This document shows, piece after piece, positions 8,043 to 13,218 of a stretch of DNA of 13,218 bases; position 1 is the stretch's first letter, and each line of letters begins with the position of its first letter. This DNA is from Prolixibacteraceae bacterium (GTDB taxonomy: Bacteria; Bacteroidota; Bacteroidia; Bacteroidales; Prolixibacteraceae): assembly GCA_003537645.1 (NCBI GenBank), contig DPRM01000129.1:12063-25280 (forward strand), read 5' to 3'. The position numbers and the translations under genes were made by a program. The notes beneath the pieces are model-generated. The model was not told the DNA's origin. It searched no databases and saw only the letters and a list, made by a program, of their open reading frames with translations.

Positions 8043-8179
8043 CGTTAATAAACTGTTGATAAGTTGTGAGTAATTAGAATATGCTTTATATATAAAATTG
8101 TTTATCAACAACTTAATTCTTATTCACAATTCAAATTTTTAGTTAATAAATCGTTTTTTGATACTCTAAAGTATTCACA
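8043..8179. other. Cluster of DnaA-box-like 9-mers in AT-rich DNA; possible replication origin
   Basis: Three minus-strand 9-mers are spaced exactly 11 bp apart: 8043 (TTATTAACG), 8054 (TTATCAACA) and 8065 (TTACTCACA). Plus-strand copies follow at 8102 (TTATCAACA) and 8120 (TTATTCACA, an exact TTATNCACA DnaA box), then 8141 on the minus strand (TTATTAACT) and 8171 on the plus (GTATTCACA). Between the two oppositely oriented groups is an AT-rich core, 8074-8101. The genes diverge on either side, as leading-strand genes around an origin would. Only one box matches the consensus exactly, and AT-rich DNA can give such matches by chance, so oriC is a hypothesis; a DnaA-regulated promoter is an alternative. 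Confidence 0.35.
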
Positions 8180-8332
8180 AAGGAATACCCCAAAAATGAA
8201 AAATCGTAATTTCTGACCCATTTGGGAACAATACTTCGGTTTGAAAACATTTCGGAGAAAGACAAAAACAAAAAAACCACCCACAAAACACATATATTTT
8301 ATATTTTCGGCATCAAATTAAAACTGCTTAAA

Positions 8333-9169
8333 ATGAATTCTGAAAATCAGGCTTCGGTTAAACCAATCAACATAAGGGAGGTTTTCGCAAAGAAGAACCC
8401 AAAACTTGCCAAAAAGCTTCCCGGATTTGTTTACCGGTACATCAACCGCATTATGCACATCGACGAAATCAATGAGATTCTTGCCAAACATGGCAACGAA
8501 AAAGGTATTGAGTTCGCCAATAGCATGGTAAAACATTTTAATGTGCAACAAACCCTGATTGGACTCGAAAACATACCGGCCTCCGGACGCTTTATTTTTG
8601 CATCGAATCATCCGTTGGGAGGTTTCGACTCGTTACTTATTATGAGCAATCTCGACCGCATTTTAGGCAATGTTGTGACTTTGGTGAACGATATTCTGAT
8701 GAATATTCCGCAGCTGCACCCAATTTTTGTTCCGGTGAACAAACATGGCGGCCACAGCAAAGAGGTGATCAAAAAAATTCATGAAACGTATTTGTCTGAC
8801 AAGCAAATGTTGATTTTCCCATCCGGATTTGCTTCGCGCAGGCTGAAAGGGAAAATTCAGGATTACGAATGGAAAAAACATTTCATTGCCAAATCAATTG
8901 AATATCAGCGCGATATTATTCCCGTCCATGTGAGTGGCCGAAATTCAGATTTCTTCTACCGGCTGGCCAATTTCCGCACTTTTTTCAGGATGAAATGGAA
9001 TCTCGAAATGTTTTATCTTGCCGACGAAACGTTCAGACACAAGAACCAGAAATTCACCATAACATTCGGAAAACCAATTTCATACAAACATTTCGACAAG
9101 AGCAAAACGCTTGACCAGTGGGCTAATGAAGTACGGAACATTGTGTATAAATTACCAAATGAGTCTTAA
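8333..9169 (+). CDS. glsA: PlsC/GlsA-like O-acyltransferase, predicted amino-acid lipid synthesis
   Basis: A 278-residue lysophospholipid-acyltransferase-superfamily protein. The catalytic motif is NHPLGGFD (92-99), spaced HX5D and not the classical HX4D; FVPVNK (132-137) and the substrate-binding IFPSGFASRR (161-170) follow. The NHPLGG form is one I associate with Bacteroidota acyltransferases, including GlsA, which O-acylates N-acyl-3-hydroxyacyl-glycine to give glycine lipids. The next gene encodes the matching N-acyltransferase, which strongly supports this assignment over a general PlsC. The ATG at 8333 is chosen: the frame extends upstream to a TTG at 8222 but the extra residues are low-complexity. 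It would act at the inner face of the cytoplasmic membrane. Alternatives are ornithine-lipid OlsA or an unrelated acyltransferase. Confidence 0.75.
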   Translation: MNSENQASVKPINIREVFAKKNPKLAKKLPGFVYRYINRIMHIDEINEILAKHGNEKGIEFANSMVKHFNVQQTLIGLENIPASGRFIFASNHPLGGFDSLLIMSNLDRILGNVVTLVNDILMNIPQLHPIFVPVNKHGGHSKEVIKKIHETYLSDKQMLIFPSGFASRRLKGKIQDYEWKKHFIAKSIEYQRDIIPVHVSGRNSDFFYRLANFRTFFRMKWNLEMFYLADETFRHKNQKFTITFGKPISYKHFDKSKTLDQWANEVRNIVYKLPNES

Positions 9170-9215
9170 TCCTGATATTAATTTGTTGATAAAACCAATT
9201 CTGACACTTTTTTTT

Positions 9216-9223
9216 TAGTTTTG
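9216..9223 (+). promoter_or_regulatory. Predicted -7 element upstream of the glsB-like gene
   Basis: TAGTTTTG matches TAnnTTTG exactly, 26 nt before the ATG at 9250. The nearest TTTG upstream (9182-9185) is 30 nt away, too far for a normal -33, so this is a single-element prediction. If real, the N-acyltransferase can be transcribed separately from the preceding gene, 80 nt upstream. Confidence 0.4.
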
Positions 9224-9249
9224 TAGCTCAATAAAATATCAGATATCGT

Positions 9250-10209
9250 ATGAAGGAGATAATTGCACCTGTGTCGAAGGAAGCTCTTCTGGCAGAATTG
9301 ACACCGGACAAGTTGATGCGGAAAACAAACAAAGGCGATAACGAGATTTACATCATCACCCATCAGGATTCACCCAATGTAATGCTTGAAATAGGGCGTG
9401 TTAGGGAAATAACTTTTCGCGACGCCGGCGGGGGTATGGGTGATGAAGTTGATATTGATGAATATGACACCTGCGCAGATCCGTACAAGCAGCTAATTGT
9501 TTGGGATCCTCAGGCTATGGAGATTATTGGCGGATACCGTTATATATTGTGTAAAGATGTTCCGATCGACGAAAATGGCATTGTGCATTTAGCAACAACA
9601 CATCTTTTCAATTTTTCAGAAAAGTTTATCAAAGAGTACCTTCCCTACACCCTCGAATTGGGTCGTTCGTTCGTTCAGCCACACTATCAATCGAGTAAAG
9701 CAGGTGCCAAAGCGCTTTTTGCACTCGATAATTTATGGGACGGTTTAGGCGCACTCATTGTCGATCATCCTGAAATGAAATACTTCTTTGGGAAAGTGAC
9801 CATGTACACCCATTTTCACACCCAGGCCCGTAACCTCATCATGTTTTTCTTTCAGAAATATTTTAAGGACCATGAAAATCTGGTGACTCCAATCCGTCCA
9901 ATGGATTTGGGAATAAACATTCAGGAAATGGAGAAAATATTTAATGGCGGATCGTACAAGGAAGACTACAAAATACTATCGCAAAAAGTACGGGAATTTG
10001 GAGAAAACATTCCTCCTCTGATTAATTCGTATATGAACCTGAGCCCGTCGATGAAAACATTCGGAACTGTGATCAACGACCATTTTGGCGACGTGGAAGA
10101 AACCGGAATTATCCTGACAATTTCGGATATTTATGAAGCAAAAAAAGACCGACATATAGAAACTTATTTGCGCACCAAAGAATCTCTCGACTGGCCTTTA
10201 CCTGAATAA
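9250..10209 (+). CDS. glsB: GlsB/OlsB-like N-acyltransferase (GNAT fold)
   Basis: A 319-residue protein of the OlsB-type (hemolysin-like acetyltransferase) family. Visible features: EIGRVREITFRDAGGGMGDE (47-66) with DIDEYD (68-73), corresponding to the OlsB region where an acidic patch follows a conserved Arg; IIGGYRYIL (92-100); and LELGRSFVQPHYQ (135-147), matching the family's E-x-x-R-x-x-V-x-P-x-Y segment. The family transfers a 3-hydroxyacyl group from acyl carrier protein to the amine of an amino acid; in Bacteroides thetaiotaomicron GlsB does this with glycine and GlsA adds the second acyl chain. The preceding gene is the GlsA-like partner. Substrate (glycine, ornithine or other) cannot be read from sequence. 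The regulator-like gene begins 8 nt after the stop and is probably co-transcribed. Confidence 0.78.
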   Translation: MKEIIAPVSKEALLAELTPDKLMRKTNKGDNEIYIITHQDSPNVMLEIGRVREITFRDAGGGMGDEVDIDEYDTCADPYKQLIVWDPQAMEIIGGYRYILCKDVPIDENGIVHLATTHLFNFSEKFIKEYLPYTLELGRSFVQPHYQSSKAGAKALFALDNLWDGLGALIVDHPEMKYFFGKVTMYTHFHTQARNLIMFFFQKYFKDHENLVTPIRPMDLGINIQEMEKIFNGGSYKEDYKILSQKVREFGENIPPLINSYMNLSPSMKTFGTVINDHFGDVEETGIILTISDIYEAKKDRHIETYLRTKESLDWPLPE

Positions 10210-10217
10210 CCGAACCC

Positions 10218-10910
10218 ATGCCCTACTATCTCGAACACGAAAAATTTCACGTAGCGGTCGATTCAATTATTTTTGGATATGACGAGGAAGGACGCCAACT
10301 AAAAGTGCTTCTCCTGAAAAGAAATTTTCAGCCCTCAAAAGGAGAGTGGTCGCTGATGGGAGGATTTCTGAAAAACGACGAATCGGTTAATGAAGCAGCA
10401 AAGCGCATTTTGCAGCAGCTTACAGGCCTTTCGGATGTTTACATGGAACAGCTTTACACTTTTGGCGAACTCGACCGGGACCCCGGCGCACGTATTATAT
10501 CGGTAGCTTATTTCGCGCTCATTAAAATAAATGCATCCGACCTTGAACTGGTTAAAAATCACGGGGCAACCTGGATTCCCATCACCTCGGTACCCACTCT
10601 TATTTTCGACCATTCGGCGATGATTGCAAGGGCTTTAAAGAAACTGCGAATCAGGGCGAGGACTCAACCTATCGGATTCGAGCTGCTGCCCGACAAATTT
10701 ACCATACCACAACTTCAAGGATTATACGAAGCCATTTACAACAAATCGCTGGACAAACGCAACTTCAGGAGGAAACTGTTATCGATGGACTTACTGGAAA
10801 AGCTGGAAGAAAAAGAAAAAGAATCATCAAGAAAAGGAGCATGGTATTACCGTTTCGATCCGAAGAAATACGAAGATCTTCTGAACAGAGGATTTAACTT
10901 TGAATTGTAA
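10218..10910 (+). CDS. NrtR/AraR-like Nudix-domain transcriptional regulator with degenerate Nudix box
   Basis: A 230-residue two-domain protein: an N-terminal Nudix fold (about 8-145) and a C-terminal winged-helix region (about 155-226, with LLPDKFTIPQLQGLYEAI, NFRRKLLSM and WYYRFD), the layout of the NrtR family. These regulators use the Nudix fold to sense nucleotides or sugars and the winged helix to bind DNA. The Nudix box at 49-71 keeps G49, E55, R63 and G70, but the REUxEE core reads R63-I-L-Q-Q-L68, so all three metal-binding/catalytic Glu positions are lost. I infer a ligand sensor without hydrolase activity. The gene follows the glsB-like gene by 8 nt. No NAD or arabinose genes are in view, so its targets are unknown; the lipid genes are the nearest candidates. 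Confidence 0.82.
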   Translation: MPYYLEHEKFHVAVDSIIFGYDEEGRQLKVLLLKRNFQPSKGEWSLMGGFLKNDESVNEAAKRILQQLTGLSDVYMEQLYTFGELDRDPGARIISVAYFALIKINASDLELVKNHGATWIPITSVPTLIFDHSAMIARALKKLRIRARTQPIGFELLPDKFTIPQLQGLYEAIYNKSLDKRNFRRKLLSMDLLEKLEEKEKESSRKGAWYYRFDPKKYEDLLNRGFNFEL

Positions 10911-10931
10911 ATTAAGCCGGACAGTTCATAA

Positions 10932-11378
10932 TCAATTTGTAACGATTATTCGTCCTCCTGTATAGTTTGTCCGGTATTGCTTTAAAGGTTCAATTGCAGG
11001 CCCGCTGGTCGGACTTCCATTTCCCCCGAACAAAATATACACCGAGCCGCAGCACGGACATTTAGCCACCCCGCTACCATCGGCTACAACCCTGCAGGTT
11101 TGCGAGATTTCATGGGTGCAGGTAGCATCGAAAGCCAAAAATGGATTTGAACTTTCGATCAAATCGCGAAAAACAATAATACCTCCAAAACCCGCATTCT
11201 CAAAATAGTAAGAACCTCCGGGAATATTGAATTCGATAATATTTGTGGGATTGATATTCATATTAACATACACATACGGTATTACCGACGTATAATCGTC
11301 TTTGCAACCATTTGTTCCTGCCAGTATAAAAAGGCAAATCAAAACTGATTTGATAACAATTCCGAAATTCCGAACCAT
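10932..11378 (-). CDS. Rieske-like outer-membrane lipoprotein with altered cluster ligands
   Basis: A 148-residue secreted protein with a basic start, a hydrophobic segment (about 6-21) and a lipidation-like G-C at 24-25. The mature protein starts C25-K-D-D, resembling the K-(D/E)2 lipoprotein export signal of Bacteroidota, so surface exposure is likely. The rest resembles a Rieske domain: C87-T-H89, then C107-P-C-C-G-S-V (107-113) and a GPA..PL..Y ending (126-135). In ordinary Rieske proteins this second motif is CPCHGS; here the His ligand position is Cys110. Cys95 is also present. It could bind a 2Fe-2S cluster with 3 Cys and 1 His, bind another metal, or have lost its cluster. It converges on the regulator gene with 21 nt between stops. 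Partner unknown. Confidence 0.75.
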   Translation of the reverse strand: MVRNFGIVIKSVLICLFILAGTNGCKDDYTSVIPYVYVNMNINPTNIIEFNIPGGSYYFENAGFGGIIVFRDLIESSNPFLAFDATCTHEISQTCRVVADGSGVAKCPCCGSVYILFGGNGSPTSGPAIEPLKQYRTNYTGGRIIVTN

Positions 11379-11451
11379 TTTTTATATCTTTAATGCTTTA
11401 TTAGAACAAAGAAAAGGACAAATTATTTCATTCAGCAAAAAAAACTAAGAA

Positions 11452-11895
11452 ATGGAAGATTATATATTTTTGATCATAGCGGTTGTCATTTCTATTTTTG
11501 CCGCCATTAATAAAAACAAGAAAAGCAAAATAGCCGAAAATGAGCTTGAAACCGACGAAATAAAAACAAGGAATTATTTCATGGATCAGCTGTTGGGCGA
11601 AGATTTTCTTGAAGAAACAATTGCAGAGGAACCCCGGCCGGTAAAAGAGAAACAGGCTCCAGTCGAAATTCCGGTGAGAAAGGTCAGCGAGATTCAGAGA
11701 TCGCAGCATGTCCGTCAGCCATTCAAAAGTACACTTCCGGAAAGAATCAAACGACAATCATTGACGAGCATAAAACGGCAGCCTGAACCGGAAGTAGTAA
11801 ACGAAGCAGAAGAAGAAAGCTCATCTAATTACTTCGATGATTTTTCGTTGCGTAAAGCTGTTGTATATTCCATCATTATGGAACGAAAATATTAG
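11452..11895 (+). CDS. Membrane-anchored protein of unknown function, Bacteroidota type
   Basis: I cannot name a function. The 147-residue product starts with one hydrophobic segment right after MEDY (about 4-19), then a basic patch (NKNKKSK, 20-26), a long charged, probably disordered middle rich in Glu, Lys, Arg and Pro (27-125), and a compact C-terminal motif FSLRKAVVYSIIMERKY (131-147). From general familiarity, short Bacteroidota proteins with an N-terminal anchor, variable linker and a closing LRKAVIYSEIL-type motif are common, so I judge it a real gene. Topology suggests a cytoplasmic tail anchored to the inner membrane, the terminal motif perhaps binding a partner. It is divergent from the lipoprotein gene, 73 bp away. 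Confidence 0.72.
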   Translation: MEDYIFLIIAVVISIFAAINKNKKSKIAENELETDEIKTRNYFMDQLLGEDFLEETIAEEPRPVKEKQAPVEIPVRKVSEIQRSQHVRQPFKSTLPERIKRQSLTSIKRQPEPEVVNEAEEESSSNYFDDFSLRKAVVYSIIMERKY

Positions 11896-12021
11896 TAACC
11901 GCCCCATTTGAAGTGCTGATTATTGCTTTAGAAAAACCATCCAGTACCTGAAACTTTTTATCATTCAGACTACTAATTGTTTTATAAAACATACTGATTC
12001 GTAAAGATTGAATTTTTTATA

Positions 12022-12029
12022 TAAGTTTG
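12022..12029 (+). promoter_or_regulatory. Predicted -7 element of the greA promoter
   Basis: TAAGTTTG is an exact TAnnTTTG match. It lies 72 nt before the greA ATG and predicts a start near 12035, immediately in front of a hairpin. No clear -33 TTTG is seen; ATTG at 12007 is too close. Confidence 0.45.
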
Positions 12030-12036
12030 TATCACG

Positions 12037-12073
12037 AAAGAGTTCCGCAGTGTCCGGAATTCTTTTTTGTTTT
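12037..12073 (+). terminator. Hairpin plus T-tract in the greA leader (terminator or attenuator)
   Basis: GAGTTCCG (12040-12047) pairs with CGGAATTC (12055-12062): an 8-bp stem with one G-T wobble and a 7-nt loop, extendable by A-T pairs from the flanking A and T runs. It is followed by TTTTTTGTTTT (12063-12073). The shape is that of an intrinsic terminator. It may end transcripts from the gene at 11452-11895, but it lies downstream of the predicted greA promoter and so would also sit at the 5' end of the greA mRNA. Confidence 0.55.
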
Positions 12074-12101
12074 AATATAGTATTACATAAAGAATAAAAC
12101 C

Positions 12102-12575
12102 ATGAAAACGGTTACGTATATTACTGAAGAAGGCCTGAAAAGAATGAAAGACGAACTCGACAGACTTATCAATGTTGAGCGTCCTGCCATTTCAAAAGCA
12201 ATTGGTGAAGCCATTGAAAAAGGCGACATTTCGGAAAATGCCGAATACGACGCAGCAAAAGATGCTCAAGGTATGCTCGAAGCCAAGATTGCAGTTTTGG
12301 GCGGACAAATTGCTTCGGCCAGAATTATTGACGAATCGAAAATAGATATATCAAGTGTTCAGATACTGAATAAAGTTACCATCCGGAACAAGACAAACAA
12401 TGCAACCATGCAGTACACCATTGTTTCGGAACCGGAAGCAGATTTGAAACGGGGAAAAATTTCCATTCAAACTCCAATTGCCAAAGGATTGCTGGGGAAA
12501 AAGGTTGGTGATATTGTTGAGATACAGGTTCCTTCGGGCAAAATACCGTTCGAGATTATTGATATTGCGATCTAA
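12102..12575 (+). CDS. greA: Transcription elongation factor GreA
   Basis: GreA enters the RNA polymerase secondary channel and stimulates cleavage of backtracked RNA, rescuing stalled elongation complexes. The 157-residue product has normal length and both domains: the N-terminal antiparallel coiled coil (about 1-75) with the acidic tip GDISENAEYDAAKDAQ (41-56), whose D42 and E45 correspond to the D41 and E44 of E. coli that coordinate the catalytic magnesium, and the C-terminal FKBP-like domain (about 80-157, including TPIAKGLLGKKVGDIVEI, 129-146). It is followed 12 nt later by the HIT-family gene, so the two are probably co-transcribed. The leader carries a terminator-like hairpin. Confidence 0.97.
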   Translation: MKTVTYITEEGLKRMKDELDRLINVERPAISKAIGEAIEKGDISENAEYDAAKDAQGMLEAKIAVLGGQIASARIIDESKIDISSVQILNKVTIRNKTNNATMQYTIVSEPEADLKRGKISIQTPIAKGLLGKKVGDIVEIQVPSGKIPFEIIDIAI

Positions 12576-12587
12576 CGAAACAACACG

Positions 12588-12983
12588 ATGGCCAGCATTT
12601 TCACAAAAATTGCAAGCGGAGAAATTCCATCATGGAAAGTAGCCGAGGATGAAAACTTCTTTGCTTTTCTTGACATTTTTCCGGTAGCCAAAGGTCACAC
12701 CCTGGTGATCCCAAAAAAAGAAGTCGATTACCTGTTTGATCTGGATGATGAAACTTATTTGGGTTTGCAGCTTTTTGCAAAAAAAGTGGCAGTTGGTATC
12801 CAAAAAGCCATTCCCTGCAAAAAAGTGGGAGTAATGGTTTTGGGTCTGGAAGTGCCTCATGCCCACATCCATTTGGTGCCAATGCAGTCGGAAGCCGATT
12901 TGCTTAACTTTTCAAAGAAGATGACATTCAGCAAAGAAGAAATGGCCGAAATAGCCGCTTCTATTGCCAAACAATTACAGTAA
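12588..12983 (+). CDS. HIT-family nucleotide hydrolase (Hint-like)
   Basis: A 131-residue histidine-triad protein. The triad is PHAHIHLVP (90-98), with H91, H93 and H95; the middle His is the usual nucleophile toward the nucleotide alpha-phosphate. The N-terminal segment SIFTKIASGEIPSWKVAED (3-21) and FPVAKGHTLVIPKKEV (31-46) match the Hint/protein-kinase-C-interacting branch. The two Cys of the CxFC zinc-binding start seen in many HIT proteins are absent here (SIFTKI). Likely activity is hydrolysis of purine phosphoramidates such as aminoacyl-adenylate adducts; the physiological substrate cannot be told from sequence. It lies 12 nt after greA, suggesting one transcript. Confidence 0.93.
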   Translation: MASIFTKIASGEIPSWKVAEDENFFAFLDIFPVAKGHTLVIPKKEVDYLFDLDDETYLGLQLFAKKVAVGIQKAIPCKKVGVMVLGLEVPHAHIHLVPMQSEADLLNFSKKMTFSKEEMAEIAASIAKQLQ

Positions 12984-13032
12984 TCAGTTTTCAGTCGCAG
13001 TTTGCAAATTAAGAATTGCGACTGAACACTGA
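12984..13032. repeat. Inverted repeat between convergent HIT and ruvC genes
   Basis: TCAGTTTTCAGTCGCA (12984-12999) and TGCGACTGAACACTGA (13017-13032) are reverse complements at 15 of 16 positions, including a perfect inner 10 bp, with a 17-nt loop. It starts at the first base after the HIT stop and ends 3 nt before the ruvC stop. It would form a strong hairpin in RNA from either strand and may act as a bidirectional terminator, although no long T-run follows. The CAGT-rich composition also suggests a member of an interspersed palindromic repeat family. Confidence 0.7.
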
Positions 13033-13035
13033 CCA

Positions 13036-13218
13036 CTATTTCTTCACCTTGTCAGGATTCTTCTTCACAAAATCGCCCCAGCTTTTTATTCCTGATTTTG
13101 TTGCCGGATTTTTCATTTGCAGGTAATGGCAAACAGCCACCGCTATGGCGTCGGTAGCATCCAACTCCTTCGGAAGTTCATTCATCGTAAACATGTTTTT
13201 CAGGAAAAAAGCCACCTG
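13036..13218 (-). CDS. ruvC: Crossover junction endodeoxyribonuclease RuvC (partial, C-terminal 60 residues)
   Basis: RuvC cuts Holliday junctions during recombinational repair. Only the end of the gene is in the window, reading in from the right edge to a TAG at 13036-13038. The 60 residues contain ELDATDAIAVAVCHYLQM (18-35 of the fragment), the RuvC C-terminal acidic motif (DATDA) that supplies catalytic aspartates, preceded by VAFFLKNMF. A basic tail follows (KSWGDFVKKNPDKVKK), as often in Bacteroidota RuvC. It converges with the HIT gene, the inverted repeat lying between them. The N-terminal active-site residues are off the window. Confidence 0.9.
   Translation of the reverse strand, partial: QVAFFLKNMFTMNELPKELDATDAIAVAVCHYLQMKNPATKSGIKSWGDFVKKNPDKVKK

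Larger units (their letters stand above)
7934..8332. other. 399-bp divergent intergenic region between mraZ and the glsA-like gene
   Basis: This gap contains, from left to right, the mraZ -7 element, a five-unit 10-bp repeat array, an AT-rich cluster of DnaA-box-like 9-mers, and an A-rich leader for the acyltransferase gene. A plus-strand frame is open from a TTG at 8222, but the encoded 37 residues are low-complexity (Lys, Thr, Ile) and unlike a family N-terminus, so I treat it as untranslated. I could not assign a convincing promoter for the plus-strand gene; TATTTTCG near 8303 is one mismatch from TAnnTTTG but has no partner at -33. Confidence 0.7.

Noticed and set aside
8222..8332. TTG start extending the acyltransferase by 37 residues
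   Set aside because: The extension is low-complexity Lys/Thr/Ile sequence in an AT-rich leader; the ATG at 8333 gives a family-like N-terminus.
9184..9192. Third TGTTGATAA copy upstream of the glsB-like gene as a further DnaA box
   Set aside because: It is isolated, about 1 kb from the cluster, and in AT-rich DNA where this 9-mer is not rare.
10218..10910. Regulator of NAD synthesis (NrtR in the strict sense) or of arabinose use (AraR)
   Set aside because: No NAD or arabinose genes are visible in the window and family membership alone does not define the target.
10917..10974. Inverted CCGGACA / TGTCCGG between and inside the convergent regulator and lipoprotein genes
   Set aside because: Only 7 bp arms with a 44-nt loop, one arm inside coding sequence and no T-run; likely chance.
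12601..12882. Minus-strand frames opposite the HIT gene
   Set aside because: Shadow frames of a gene with a clear histidine triad; no recognisable domain.

Overview
The window looks like a chromosomal segment of a Bacteroidota bacterium, probably in or near Bacteroidales/Marinilabiliales. Evidence: several TAnnTTTG-type -7 promoter elements and few Shine-Dalgarno sites; a MraY with a long soluble insert; a divergent Bacteroidota-type FtsL; a class B PBP with a PASTA domain; a GlsA/GlsB glycine-lipid acyltransferase pair; and a lipoprotein whose mature end is C-K-D-D, like the Bacteroidota surface-export signal. The family-level guess is weak.

Left half (1..7933, all minus strand): the start of a division and cell wall (dcw) cluster in the order mraZ, rsmH, ftsL-like, ftsI (PBP), murE, mraY, murD, the last cut by the window edge. 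Genes overlap by 1-4 nt or are separated by at most 11 nt, so they probably form one operon. It encodes an autoregulator (MraZ), a 16S rRNA methyltransferase (RsmH), two septal membrane proteins, and the consecutive cytoplasmic and membrane steps of peptidoglycan precursor synthesis.

Centre (7934..8332): a 399-bp gene-free AT-rich region between the divergent mraZ and glsA-like genes. It holds a TACATTTG -7 element, a 50-bp array of five 10-bp direct repeats that looks like a MraZ operator, and, about 20 bp beyond, a cluster of DnaA-box-like 9-mers around an AT-only core. The cluster could be a replication origin; this is a hypothesis.

Right half (8333..13218, mostly plus strand): an HX5D acyltransferase and an OlsB/GlsB-like N-acyltransferase (together predicted to make glycine or similar amino-acid lipids), then, 8 nt on, a NrtR-like Nudix/winged-helix regulator with a degenerate Nudix box. 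A convergent minus-strand lipoprotein follows, with a Rieske-like domain in which one His ligand is Cys. Next come a membrane-anchored protein of unknown function, greA with a hairpin and T-tract in its predicted leader, a HIT-family protein, a 16-bp-arm inverted repeat, and the C-terminal end of ruvC on the minus strand.

The most interesting material is regulatory and at motif level: the MraZ-box array beside an oriC-like cluster, the duplicated C-terminal tail of FtsI, the altered Rieske ligands, the dead Nudix box next to lipid genes, and the greA leader hairpin. I see no mobile element, CRISPR array, tRNA or rRNA, and no defence system.
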